A stretch of DNA of 64,000 nt from Candidatus Uabimicrobium amorphum (GTDB taxonomy: Bacteria > Planctomycetota > Uabimicrobiia > Uabimicrobiales > Uabimicrobiaceae), in the NCBI RefSeq assembly GCF_009002475.1, contig NZ_AP019860.1:4340001-4404000 (forward strand), given 5' to 3'. Positions 35,447 through 44,718 of the stretch are shown one piece after another. A program made the position numbers and the translations under genes. Below the pieces are notes generated by a model. The model worked only from the letters and a program-made list of their open reading frames with translations, was not told the DNA's origin and searched no databases. Each line of letters starts with the position of its first letter. The stretch's first letter is position 1.

Positions 35447-36790
35447 GTGGAAAAAGGAAAAAAAGCGAAATGGCTACAGCGAATATTTATATGGAGTATT
35501 ATCCTAACAACGGCGGGTAGTATTTTTTTATACGGCGCAGTCATGGAAGGAAAAGCTTCTTTTGCTAGAAGATATCAGGGAGATGATTTTCAAATACGCG
35601 ATTTTTCTTTTCACTACGGCCTTACTTTATACGCTGTTGGAAAAAGGTCGGGGAAATATACTCCTTATGTATGGAATTTTTTTCAAAAAATCGAGCTTTT
35701 GCACGATCGCCATATGCCGTACATTTTAAATTTTCCTGAAACTAATAAATTGAAATTCGGACGAATGGTCACACACATCCCTTCAGAGTTGGCAAAATTG
35801 CAAAAGTTACAAGACTTACATATATATTTAGATAAAGACAATCTGGCAGCAATTTATGGCATTTCTAGTTTGAAATCATTGTCATTTCGCTCGATGAAAA
35901 AACTGCATTTGTCAAACCAAATTTCGCAATTAAATAACCTACAGATACTCAAAATCGATCGTTGTTCTTTAAATGGAATTCCCTTATCCATTAGAGATCT
36001 AAACAATCTCTATTCTCTTGAAATGAGGTCTTGTCGTTTGGCAAAGATGCCAGGACATCTTTTGCAAGTTCCGCAGTTAAAAAGTTTGACATGTCTTAAG
36101 TGCAATGTCACGAAAATTGCCGATACCATTCGCAAATCGCATCCTTTAAAGCATCTCGACCTGGGAAAAAACGCACTTACGGAAATTCCTGCTTCGATAG
36201 GAAATTTGATACATTTGGAAAGATTACTGCTACCAGATAACAATATTGTTGATGTCGCTGATGAAATTTCGCAACTTGTTCAATTGTGGAAATTGAATTT
36301 AAATGCCAATAGTTTGCAGGAGTTTCCCACCGCAATTACTAAGTTGGTGAACTTGATGCATTTGCACATGAGAGGCAATGAGATCGTGAAAATACCACAG
36401 GAAATATCACTCTTGCCAGAGTTGCATAATCTCGATTTATCCGACAACAAAATTGTAGAAATTCCCCCTGGTATAAAGCAACTCAAAAATTTACATAATT
36501 TGTATTTAGCAAATAACAAAATAACTACACTACCGAAAGAAATTGGGGCGCTTTTGAGTTTACGAGAGCTTGATCTTGGAAACAATCTACTTACAGAACT
36601 TCCTATGGAAATAGGTAAATTAGTTCATTTACGCAAGTTAAGCATCGACGGAAATAAAATTCGCGAAATTCCTTCCACCATTTCACAACTAAAAAACTTG
36701 AAAGAATTACGGTACACACCTATAGATGACAAACAACGCAAAAAAATAGAGAAGCTATTACCTAACGTGTATCTTGTCGATTGGTACTAA
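35447..36790 (+). CDS. Membrane-anchored leucine-rich repeat protein
   Basis: The 447-residue product starts at GTG 35447 (AAGGAG upstream). One N-terminal membrane helix (IWSIILTTAGSIFLYGAV) is followed by about 13 LRRs, e.g. LVNLMHLHMRGNEIVKIPQE, LPELHNLDLSDNKIVEIPPG, LKNLHNLYLANNKITTLPKE, of the 23-residue bacterial/Ras-like (PIRL/SHOC2) type. LRRs bind proteins; the array would sit outside the membrane. No kinase or GTPase domain is attached. It is monocistronic. Confidence 0.88.
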   Translation: MEKGKKAKWLQRIFIWSIILTTAGSIFLYGAVMEGKASFARRYQGDDFQIRDFSFHYGLTLYAVGKRSGKYTPYVWNFFQKIELLHDRHMPYILNFPETNKLKFGRMVTHIPSELAKLQKLQDLHIYLDKDNLAAIYGISSLKSLSFRSMKKLHLSNQISQLNNLQILKIDRCSLNGIPLSIRDLNNLYSLEMRSCRLAKMPGHLLQVPQLKSLTCLKCNVTKIADTIRKSHPLKHLDLGKNALTEIPASIGNLIHLERLLLPDNNIVDVADEISQLVQLWKLNLNANSLQEFPTAITKLVNLMHLHMRGNEIVKIPQEISLLPELHNLDLSDNKIVEIPPGIKQLKNLHNLYLANNKITTLPKEIGALLSLRELDLGNNLLTELPMEIGKLVHLRKLSIDGNKIREIPSTISQLKNLKELRYTPIDDKQRKKIEKLLPNVYLVDWY

Positions 36791-36913
36791 GTTGCCAAAC
36801 ATTCTTGATGACACGCATGTCGTTTTTTTGTAATATATTTATATACATCTAAATTGATGTAGATGAAAAAACAATTTGTAGCACCTACCATTACAAAAAA
36901 CAAAGGGGGGAGT

Positions 36914-38086
36914 ATGCGTATATTTGTTCTTTTGGTTTTGTGTATGTGTAGTTTGTGTTTTGCCGACAACCTTTTTATCGACTCTAGTCGAGATGCACAA
37001 GCACTCACTGTCGAACAGCAACAACTTGTCAACACTATTTGGCAAAGACAAACAACATTGAACGCAAGAACCACTGAAGTAGATTTTAAAGTATTGGAAG
37101 GTCAGATCGAAATTGATTTGAACCTTTTTCCTGGAAAACAAATAAAAGTACTGCGCACAGAAATGGAACGTAGTCGTTCTGGGTATGTGTGGAATGGTAT
37201 TGTTACCGAAGGATATGGTACAGCAACAATTGTTGTCGAAGGAGATATGGCGACAGGTACTATTTCCCAAGATGACGAAGTATATCGTATTTCACCTCTT
37301 GGTAACGGAATGCATGCTATTTCGCAAATTGATTCACGTATGTTTCCGATGGAACATCCGCCACTAGAAGAAAATGTATTTGTGGAAGAGGTTGAAGAGC
37401 AACGTGAAGAGACACAACAATCGGATTCTAGAGCAAAGACCATTGATATATTAGTTGCCTACACTCCTTCTGCGGCGTCTACTTCTGGTAATATCAGCAG
37501 TTTGATTAAGCTCGCAGTAACCGAGAGCAATCAATCATATCGCAATAGTGGTATTGATATCAAGTTGCGTCTTGTACATACTTACCGCACAAATTATCGC
37601 GAAAGTGGTGATTTTAATACCGATTTAAGTCGTTTTCGCAATAAAAACGATGGACATATGGACGAGGTTCACTCTAGACGTGATCAGCATCGCGCGGATA
37701 TTTGCGTTCTTATCGTGAACAATAAACAATATTGTGGTTTAGCGTATGTTTATGCTAGTGCACAATCTGCTTTCGCTGCTGTACACTACGATTGCGCCAC
37801 TGGGTACTATTCTTTCGCTCATGAAATAGGACATCTTCAGGGAGCAAGACACAATCCGGAAAATGATTCTAGTAGTCAGCCTTTTGCATATGGGCACGGT
37901 TACCAAGATCCTGGTCGTAAGTGGCGTACCATTATGGCTTACAATTGCCCGGGTGGTTGTAAACGCATCAATCATTGGTCAAATCCTGCCAAGAAAAATA
38001 GTGGAAAAGTGATGGGAACATCTTCACGCCATAACAATGCACGTGTTTTGAATACCAGTGCAAATCGTATGTCTAGTTTCCGCTAA
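36914..38086 (+). CDS. Secreted metzincin zinc metalloprotease
   Basis: From ATG 36914 (AAAGGGGGGAG upstream) the product has 390 residues: signal peptide (IFVLLVLCMCSLCFADN), propeptide (about 20-175) and a reprolysin-like catalytic domain starting IDILVAYTPSAAS. The zinc site is HEIGHLQGARH near 302 (HExxHxxGxxH) and a Met-turn IMAYN lies near 339. Such proteases digest extracellular proteins and are found in predatory or biofilm bacteria. There are no attached targeting domains. A strong terminator follows. Confidence 0.93.
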   Translation: MRIFVLLVLCMCSLCFADNLFIDSSRDAQALTVEQQQLVNTIWQRQTTLNARTTEVDFKVLEGQIEIDLNLFPGKQIKVLRTEMERSRSGYVWNGIVTEGYGTATIVVEGDMATGTISQDDEVYRISPLGNGMHAISQIDSRMFPMEHPPLEENVFVEEVEEQREETQQSDSRAKTIDILVAYTPSAASTSGNISSLIKLAVTESNQSYRNSGIDIKLRLVHTYRTNYRESGDFNTDLSRFRNKNDGHMDEVHSRRDQHRADICVLIVNNKQYCGLAYVYASAQSAFAAVHYDCATGYYSFAHEIGHLQGARHNPENDSSSQPFAYGHGYQDPGRKWRTIMAYNCPGGCKRINHWSNPAKKNSGKVMGTSSRHNNARVLNTSANRMSSFR

Positions 38087-38091
38087 GAAGT

Positions 38092-38122
38092 AAAAAACTC
38101 CTCCTCCGAGGAGTTTTTTATA
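38092..38122 (+). terminator. Rho-independent terminator
   Basis: AAAACTCCTC-CTCC-GAGGAGTTTT with a T run, 6 nt after the metalloprotease stop. Confidence 0.88.
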
Positions 38123-38146
38123 ACGCATAATAAACTATTTCGTTTA

Positions 38147-38190
38147 CAAAGTGCGTTGTAGTAGGGGCGGACCTTGTGTCCGCCCGTCCC
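38147..38190. repeat. Dispersed GGGCGGAC palindrome, copy 2
   Basis: CAAAGTGCGTTGTAGTAGGG leads into GGGCGGAC-CTTGT-GTCCGCCC (38165-38185). It matches the arm of copy 1 at 13283 except for small changes, but the right outer arm is degenerate. Confidence 0.8.
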
Positions 38191-38239
38191 TCAATTTCGC
38201 GTTGAACAAACACAAAAACGAATAAAATAGTCTGCGTGT

Positions 38240-39826
38240 TTATTCATCCCACCAATTTTTGTCAAATTTCTTTCGCGTTGTGTTCGTCGCACAATGTACG
38301 TTACCTGCCCATACATGATAGCGCCAATCATCTAAAAAGTGAATTTGCAGGGGAACTTCTCGTAGCGTATCTTTGACATATTCTTGTATTAAATCTTTTC
38401 CATCAACGATTGGTCCGTTTGGATTTGCCATGAGTAAATTGCCGTTGACTACAACGCTATTTACCATATTGGGAATGAGTGACTCTCCATTTTGTACCAG
38501 AGCAGGGATATAAACAATGTCTTGTTCGCTAACGACAAATTCTTTTTTTACAGTGTCGTACAAACGATCAATGCGTTTTTGTAGATTTAGGTTACTATTC
38601 ATTAGACGCGTGTTTTGTAAAAGAGAATTGATTGTCCAACCTTTGTTATTGCGCGCGAGTATTTTGACATTTCCTTTGCCTTGTTGCTGCCATTTCTTCA
38701 ATAGATCAATCGCCAGCTTTGTACTAGGTACGAGAGCTTTAAAAGGCCTCTGTTGATTTTTGGTGGGAATAAATGAGAGGATTTCATCGACATGTTTGAT
38801 GAGCAGCCATCCGGTATCTAGTTTTACTAGAGGACGTTGTACATTTTGTCTGTCAAGCATATCTGTTATTTCAGGATTTAGCGAATATACACCATTTGCG
38901 CCGTAGTATATTCTACCGAAAGGGTAGCCTGGGAGTGGTGGGGAAACCTCTAAATTTCCATACCAATCCAGCCAGCCATTTGAGCCTCCGCCACGGGCAA
39001 ATTCGTGACGATAGCGACTGTAACGAAACCAACCAAAGTCTTTTTGTAACATGTGATCACGAGACCAATTGTCTAAAGGGCGATTACGGTTTGCCGGTAG
39101 AACAACGTGAAACCAGTGATTGATTCCTTGTGTATAGCCAATTTCCATGGTGTCCTGCATCCAAATTTGGTAATACGGATACAAATTGGCAGGAACAATT
39201 TTGATCTCAGTGTTGGACTTGGTCGCTATTTTGCGCAACTGCGCGATCATTGTATCGTTTTTTCCTGGATATTCGCGAATGTATAGTGTTTGGACTTCTT
39301 GGGTATTTGGTAATAAAATAAACGGTGCTACTTTTAGAGCGACAACATCGCGGATTTCTGTTCCGTCTATTTCAGCAGTGACCGTCACAACTCCGTTCCA
39401 TGTTGCGTCGGCATAAGATTTACTTTCTATGCGAAATTCGCAATCGGTGGATGGTGTGCTGTATGGGAAATCTGATATGTAGGTATATTTATCATTGTTT
39501 TTTATGAACAAGTTTACTTTTGATTGCGAATTCGCGTCTATGTATAGTTTGACTTTTTGGTCACTCTTTAATCGAATGATACTTAGATCACGTAAATCGT
39601 TTTGGCCATTTATTTTTTTGTCAACACAGTCTTGTATACCTGTATTTTCGTCGCTGTCGTTGTTATAGAAAAAAATCGCACCACTTTTTTTTGACCAAAC
39701 ATCTTCGTCAATGTTGTCAGTGGTATCGTCGAGGTTCCCGTCGCGATTTGTGTCTACAGTCAATTCTACATATGACTGAGCGAACAGCGGACATAGTACT
39801 AGAAGTAAGTACAATATGTTTTTCAT
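38240..39826 (-). CDS. Secreted protein-arginine deiminase (PAD)
   Basis: The 528-residue protein has a signal peptide (ILYLLLVLCPLFAQSY), a Ca-binding-like Asp loop (DTNRDGNLDD), and the complete vertebrate-type PAD catalytic domain. Active-site matches to the PAD4 set are WMQDTMEIGY near 221 (Asp), HVDEILSF near 344 (His and Asp) and NVHCATN near 512 (Cys). PADs convert peptidyl-arginine to citrulline, with calcium in the animal enzymes. Export implies it acts on extracellular or periplasmic proteins, perhaps of prey or host cells. It is monocistronic, convergent with the metalloprotease. Confidence 0.93.
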   Translation of the reverse strand: MKNILYLLLVLCPLFAQSYVELTVDTNRDGNLDDTTDNIDEDVWSKKSGAIFFYNNDSDENTGIQDCVDKKINGQNDLRDLSIIRLKSDQKVKLYIDANSQSKVNLFIKNNDKYTYISDFPYSTPSTDCEFRIESKSYADATWNGVVTVTAEIDGTEIRDVVALKVAPFILLPNTQEVQTLYIREYPGKNDTMIAQLRKIATKSNTEIKIVPANLYPYYQIWMQDTMEIGYTQGINHWFHVVLPANRNRPLDNWSRDHMLQKDFGWFRYSRYRHEFARGGGSNGWLDWYGNLEVSPPLPGYPFGRIYYGANGVYSLNPEITDMLDRQNVQRPLVKLDTGWLLIKHVDEILSFIPTKNQQRPFKALVPSTKLAIDLLKKWQQQGKGNVKILARNNKGWTINSLLQNTRLMNSNLNLQKRIDRLYDTVKKEFVVSEQDIVYIPALVQNGESLIPNMVNSVVVNGNLLMANPNGPIVDGKDLIQEYVKDTLREVPLQIHFLDDWRYHVWAGNVHCATNTTRKKFDKNWWDE

Positions 39827-39900
39827 GTTTTCTCCCCTATGATATTTCTGTTTCCGATATCATAGCATAAACGAGAAACGCAAAAAACATAATTAAGTCC

Positions 39901-40500
39901 TTACGCGGGAATATCAGCGATGATTTGTGAAATACTTTTTTCTGTCCAATCGAATTTTTTATGCTTTTTGCGTCTGGCAAAAACGACACGCTGTATTGCT
40001 GTGCATCTATGTCGCAGTGGTTTAAATAAATGAGAATAACCTTCGTGAACCGACCATTGTTGGATCTTATCCAAGTTGGCAGGTTGTACATAAACCAGTC
40101 TGTATATGTCTTCTAAATCTATTTGTATGTGTCCTTGATGGCAGTACAGTAAAGTAGAGAGTATTGCCTGTGTTGGAGTGGCCAATATAATTCTGTTCTC
40201 GCGTTGCAATTCTCTTACAACTTCATCGATAGGGTTTCCTCCTAGTGTTCGCGTTGGCTTGGGATGACAAATGTCGGTGTCTTCATAAGTGTAGTAACGA
40301 GAGGAACGACGTTTCATTTTGAGTTCTTCAAAAATCTTTGCTAGTTTTTTGCGCTCTTTGGGGGCGATGATGTCGTAGTCATAATTTTCGTAAAAATCAT
40401 CACAGTATATAGATATTATCGGTAATCCTTCCACAGCATACGCATTGATCAATCCATCACGCAGTACTTGCGATAGTATATATTTTTTTGTATGAGACAT
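39901..40500 (-). CDS. Unknown protein
   Basis: The 199-residue product starts at ATG 40500, preceded by TAGGA, giving SHTKKYILSQVLRDG; a 13-residue upstream extension is possible. It is soluble with mixed alpha/beta content and an Arg/Lys-rich C-terminus (VVFARRKKHKKFDW). The motif ISIYCDDFYENYDYD is acidic. No family is recognised with confidence. Its gene diverges from the Rrf2 regulator gene. Confidence 0.65.
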   Translation of the reverse strand: MSHTKKYILSQVLRDGLINAYAVEGLPIISIYCDDFYENYDYDIIAPKERKKLAKIFEELKMKRRSSRYYTYEDTDICHPKPTRTLGGNPIDEVVRELQRENRIILATPTQAILSTLLYCHQGHIQIDLEDIYRLVYVQPANLDKIQQWSVHEGYSHLFKPLRHRCTAIQRVVFARRKKHKKFDWTEKSISQIIADIPA

Positions 40501-40617
40501 TATTTTTCCTATCAATTTATTGTGCCTTATATTCTTCATTTTCGTATTTATTGTTTTTTATAGTATACATATTGCTGCGGTAGTTTGCAAAATAAACGGT
40601 CACTTTATAAAAATATA

Positions 40618-40645
40618 TTGACAATTTTATTTAAACTGTTATTTT
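40618..40645 (+). promoter_or_regulatory. Promoter of the Rrf2 gene
   Basis: TTGACA (40618-40623), a 16-nt spacer and TATTTT lie about 30 nt upstream of the start at 40674. Confidence 0.55.
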
Positions 40646-40673
40646 TTTAGTAACAATTAAGAAGGAGTAAAAA

Positions 40674-41093
40674 TTGGCTTTTGATAAAACATTTGCAACG
40701 GGAATCCATATTGTTGTTGTTCTCTCTTATTTTGACAAGTTAGCCACCTCAGAGTTACTTGCAAAAAGCGTGTGCACTAACCCAGGTTTAATTCGACGTA
40801 TCGCAGCAAAACTGCACAAAGCTGAGATTATAAAATGCTATGCTGGCAAAAATGGAGGAATGAAGTTATCTAAGGCCCCTGAAGATATTACCTTACTTGA
40901 GATTTACGAAGCTCTATCACTTTCGCCAGCATTAAAAACTTCCAATCGCGAAGTGTTTTCGCAGTGCTACATTAGTTGTAACATATCTAATGTTTTAAGT
41001 GGAGTGTTTGAAGAAGGAGAACGGGCCCTAAAAAGTACTTTGGCAGACAAAACAATTGCTGATATTAAAAATAAAATCGAGGCGATGCGGTAA
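40674..41093 (+). CDS. Rrf2 family transcriptional regulator
   Basis: The 139-residue protein has a winged helix (KLATSELLAKSVCTNPGLIRRIAAKL, in two helices) and an IIKCYAGKNGGMKLSKAPEDITLLEIYEAL region (two blocks) typical of Rrf2 proteins such as YwnA. Only a CYISC pair is present, not the three spaced Cys of IscR/NsrR, so an Fe-S cluster is unlikely. It starts at TTG with AAGGAG ahead. It lies 20 nt before a kinase gene, suggesting cotranscription. Confidence 0.9.
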   Translation: MAFDKTFATGIHIVVVLSYFDKLATSELLAKSVCTNPGLIRRIAAKLHKAEIIKCYAGKNGGMKLSKAPEDITLLEIYEALSLSPALKTSNREVFSQCYISCNISNVLSGVFEEGERALKSTLADKTIADIKNKIEAMR

Positions 41094-41113
41094 CTTTTTT
41101 AAGGAAAAGCAAA

Positions 41114-42847
41114 ATGAATTCGAATATAGAGAATGCCTGGAAAACAATTGTTACAAATGCAACAGTCGAAGATGCTGAATTTACATATAAAACAAATAGT
41201 GTGGCAGAGAAAACATCGTTAATGGATTTACCAACCTTAACTATTAGAAGTAAAGGTGAAGACGACAAAGTAAAACTACCTGAAATTGTTGATCATGCCG
41301 CTGCTACGGAGGAATATTATCCCAATACCAATGAGGAAACGAGTAATCAAGAAGATACGATGCCTACAGTTGCCGACAAAAAGCGCGTTATTATCGATGA
41401 TGATTTATATGCGGCAGCGGTAAGTAGTAGTTTTCATCAGGACACTTCATCAGTGCATTCCAATTCATTTTCCACATTGGAAATTCACAAAGAAATTGCT
41501 CGTGGAGGAATGGGAGTTGTTTTAAAAGGACAACAGAATAGTTTACAACGCGATATTGCTATCAAAAAATTACTAAATGCCGAAGACGAACAAGCCGTGG
41601 ATGAGAAGAAAAAATTTGTTATGGAAGCGCGTGTGACAGCGTTTCTTGACCACCCCAATATTATTCCTATTCATGAACTTGGCGTTGACCACGATGGTAA
41701 TCCTTTAATTACGATGAAATTGGTACGTGGTAAGTCTTGGAAACAAATTCTCGGCGAGAACACATCTGAAGAATATTCTCCTGATTACATGAAGGAACAA
41801 ATCAATATTTTGATTAATGTATGTAATGCCTTGTCTTATGCGCACAGTAAGAATATTATCCACAACGACCTTAAACCTGCAAACATCATGGTTGGAGAGT
41901 TTGGTGAAGTTTTTGTTATGGACTGGGGAATTGCGGTGACAACAGACGAGAATAATGCCATTACAATTCATCGTTCTACCATTCAAAGTCCTATGGGAAC
42001 ACCGCATTACATGGCTCCTGAGCTGGCGATGGGGCAGGGGGATGTTATTGGATCGTGGACCGACACCTATCTTTTGGGGGCGATTTTGTATCGCATTTTA
42101 ATGGGAAGACCACCGCACGTTGCCGACAATTTGTGGGGATGCATTAGTTTATCTGCGGAGGGTAACATTCCACCATTTCGCGATGATATACCGGAAGAAC
42201 TCGTAGAAATTTGTACAAAGTCTTTACAACGAAATCCCGATGACCGCTACCACACTATGGACCAGTTTAAAAAAGCGCTTCAAGATTTTAAAGTCCACTG
42301 GGAGAGTATTCAGATTACGGAAGATTCTCAGGAGTATTTAGTTATGGGAAGGCAAATCTACAAGGATCTTCAAGTGAAAAGCAAAGAAGAGGTACTCAAG
42401 GAGCATCCCAATCCGTATTGTCCACTTTCTCGTGCATTGTTTGGCTTTGGCGAAGCGCTGCGTATTTGGCCCGAAAATCCTAAAGCTCTTGCGGGCAATA
42501 GGGAAGGTGCGGTCTTGTATTTTAAATTGGGTTTAATTGACAAAAACTATGATCTTTGTCGTATGGTTTTAGCAAAAACCAAAGAGTTTGGCTATGACGC
42601 TAGTGAATTAGAAGAGGAACTACAGCAACACTTAGAAACAGCAGATCTTGGAAAAGATAGTCCGCGTGAGCATTTTAATAATGAATTTGCATATCGCGAG
42701 ACAACACCTGGTTTTGATCCTGAAATGGCGTTTGGAGAAACGATGGTTGCGACGAAGAAAAAAGAATCATCCACAGTGGACTACAGTAAGTGGGTTGTTG
42801 TCGGCATCGCAGTGCTTGTCGGAATTTTCATTGGGAAACTATTTTAG
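41114..42847 (+). CDS. Tail-anchored Ser/Thr protein kinase (non-RD)
   Basis: The 577-residue protein has an acidic N-terminal tail (1-115), kinase domain (about 118-400) and a C-terminal membrane helix (VVVGIAVLVGIFIGKLF, last 20 residues). ARGGMGVVLKG and the catalytic Asp in HNDLKPAN near 249 are kept, but HRD Arg is Asn and DFG is DWG. It resembles the kinase at 2172 in these changes. A Thr motif ETMV lies in the tail before the membrane helix. It follows the Rrf2 gene and precedes a carboxypeptidase gene by 12 nt. Confidence 0.92.
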   Translation: MNSNIENAWKTIVTNATVEDAEFTYKTNSVAEKTSLMDLPTLTIRSKGEDDKVKLPEIVDHAAATEEYYPNTNEETSNQEDTMPTVADKKRVIIDDDLYAAAVSSSFHQDTSSVHSNSFSTLEIHKEIARGGMGVVLKGQQNSLQRDIAIKKLLNAEDEQAVDEKKKFVMEARVTAFLDHPNIIPIHELGVDHDGNPLITMKLVRGKSWKQILGENTSEEYSPDYMKEQINILINVCNALSYAHSKNIIHNDLKPANIMVGEFGEVFVMDWGIAVTTDENNAITIHRSTIQSPMGTPHYMAPELAMGQGDVIGSWTDTYLLGAILYRILMGRPPHVADNLWGCISLSAEGNIPPFRDDIPEELVEICTKSLQRNPDDRYHTMDQFKKALQDFKVHWESIQITEDSQEYLVMGRQIYKDLQVKSKEEVLKEHPNPYCPLSRALFGFGEALRIWPENPKALAGNREGAVLYFKLGLIDKNYDLCRMVLAKTKEFGYDASELEEELQQHLETADLGKDSPREHFNNEFAYRETTPGFDPEMAFGETMVATKKKESSTVDYSKWVVVGIAVLVGIFIGKLF

Positions 42848-42859
42848 AGGAAGTAATGT

Positions 42860-44653
42860 ATGAAGTTTCTATATTGTTGGTGGTGTATGATTGTTTTTAC
42901 TGTGGCGCAAATGGATTCGCTACCGTTACCTCCGCAACTTCCGTGGCAAGGTAGAAGTGAAGAGTTGATTGTGCCGGCAGATCACCGCGAAATTACACCT
43001 GTGGAAAAAGCGAAGTTTATGTCCACTCCGCGTTACAAGGAAACTATTTTGTGGATGAAAAATTTGGTAGACCGTGTCCCTGAATTTTCAATGCAGTCTA
43101 TTGGACAAAGTGATGAAGGACGCGATATTTGGATGGTGATTGCCTCCAAAGAGCGTGCTTTTTCTCCCGAAGATATGGCGAAGAGCAAAAAGGGTATTCT
43201 GCTAGTACAAGCAGGGATACATTCTGGAGAAATTGACGGAAAAGATGCGGGGATGATGTTATTGCGCGACATGGCTTTTCGCGGAAAAATGGATCTCCTA
43301 AAAAACTGTCATTTACTATTTGTTCCTATCTTAAGTGTCGACGGTCACGAAAGATTTTCGCTATTTAATCGTAGCAATCAACGTGGACCTCACAAATGTG
43401 GGTGGCGTACAAATGCCAAGAACCTAAACCTGAATAGAGATTATGCCAAACTCGATACGCCAGAATTACAGGCTCTCATCCAGGTGGTGAATAAGTGGAA
43501 ACCCGATCTTTATTTTGATATTCACGTCACCAATGGCGCTGATTATCAATATGATATTACCTTTGGTTTTAATGGCGGAGGATTTATTTCGACTCCATGT
43601 TATGCCGTAAACATTGGCAAGTGGCTTAATGATGTTTTTCGTCCACATGTATCCGCGGACTTATCTTCGTGGGGGCATATACCTGGTCCTCTAGTGTTTG
43701 CGATGAATGGTAGCAATATGTATGCTGGCGTGCAAGACTGGACTGCTCTGCCTCGTTTTTCGAATGGTTATGGAGATTTACGCAATTTGGCAACCATTCT
43801 TGTCGAAAATCATTCTCTAAAGCCTTACAAACAAAGAGTACTTGGAACATATGTGCTCATAGAAAGTGCGATGCAACTACTGGGAAAAGAAACGAAGTCG
43901 CTACGCGCGGCCACTGCTGAAGATCGTAAAACACGCGCGGAAAATGTCGTCTTAAGTTGGCTACCAGACAAAAAAATAGGTAATACTGATTTTCGCGGCG
44001 TATCTTTTACACATAAACAAAGTACGATCACTGGAAGTAAGGTCGTGGTGTGGACGGGAAAAGCGGAAAAAATGAACATTCCGGTGTATTCTTCGCCAGG
44101 AAAAAAAGACAGTGTAAATCGCCCTAAGGCATATTGGATTCCTGCGGTGTGGAAAGAGATTATCGAACGTTTGCAGGTCCATGGAATTGAAATGCAAATT
44201 TTGTCGGAGCCTCAAAAGGTCAAGGTGAAGATGTATCGTGTTACCGATTACGCTGTGGGTACACCTTACGAAGGACATATACAAGTTAAAAATGCCCAAT
44301 TGCAATGTGAAACAGTTGAACGGGTTTTCCCCAAAGGCTCGGTGCGCGTTTCGACCAATCAAGATTTAGGCAATTTAGCCATTGTGTTACTAGAACCAAA
44401 AAGTCCTGATTCCTTTTTTCAATGGGGATTTTTTTGGGAAGTTTTTCAACGTACGGAGTATGTCGAAGCTTATGTAATGGAACCTTTGGCACAACAAATG
44501 TTGGAAAAAGATCCACAATTGGCCAAAAAATTTAAGAAATATTGCGCGGAAAACCCTAAGGCAAGTGCTCGAGAAAAACTATATTGGTTTTACCAACAAA
44601 CTTCTTTTTTCGACTCAGAGTGGAAATTGTATCCTATCGGAGTTGAAGAATAA
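42860..44653 (+). CDS. M14 family zinc carboxypeptidase, exported
   Basis: The 597-residue protein has a signal peptide (YCWWCMIVFTVAQMDS). Its M14 site includes the zinc pair in GIHSGEIDGKDAG (HxxE) and the third His in FDIHVTNGADYQYD; a likely catalytic Glu is in ILVENHSLK. The C-terminal half is an extra domain of unknown type. M14 enzymes trim C-terminal residues from peptides or peptidoglycan. It is cotranscribed with the kinase ahead; a bidirectional hairpin follows. Confidence 0.9.
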   Translation: MKFLYCWWCMIVFTVAQMDSLPLPPQLPWQGRSEELIVPADHREITPVEKAKFMSTPRYKETILWMKNLVDRVPEFSMQSIGQSDEGRDIWMVIASKERAFSPEDMAKSKKGILLVQAGIHSGEIDGKDAGMMLLRDMAFRGKMDLLKNCHLLFVPILSVDGHERFSLFNRSNQRGPHKCGWRTNAKNLNLNRDYAKLDTPELQALIQVVNKWKPDLYFDIHVTNGADYQYDITFGFNGGGFISTPCYAVNIGKWLNDVFRPHVSADLSSWGHIPGPLVFAMNGSNMYAGVQDWTALPRFSNGYGDLRNLATILVENHSLKPYKQRVLGTYVLIESAMQLLGKETKSLRAATAEDRKTRAENVVLSWLPDKKIGNTDFRGVSFTHKQSTITGSKVVVWTGKAEKMNIPVYSSPGKKDSVNRPKAYWIPAVWKEIIERLQVHGIEMQILSEPQKVKVKMYRVTDYAVGTPYEGHIQVKNAQLQCETVERVFPKGSVRVSTNQDLGNLAIVLLEPKSPDSFFQWGFFWEVFQRTEYVEAYVMEPLAQQMLEKDPQLAKKFKKYCAENPKASAREKLYWFYQQTSFFDSEWKLYPIGVEE

Positions 44654-44669
44654 AAATTTTATTGTGATC

Positions 44670-44708
44670 AAGGAATTTCAAAGTACTGTTTAGGGCTTTG
44701 AAATTTCT
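44670..44708. terminator. Bidirectional terminator-like hairpin
   Basis: AAGGAATTTCAAAG and CTTTGAAATTTCTT pair at 13 of 14 positions between the convergent carboxypeptidase and kinase genes. Confidence 0.65.
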
Positions 44709-44718
44709 TAGAACAACT

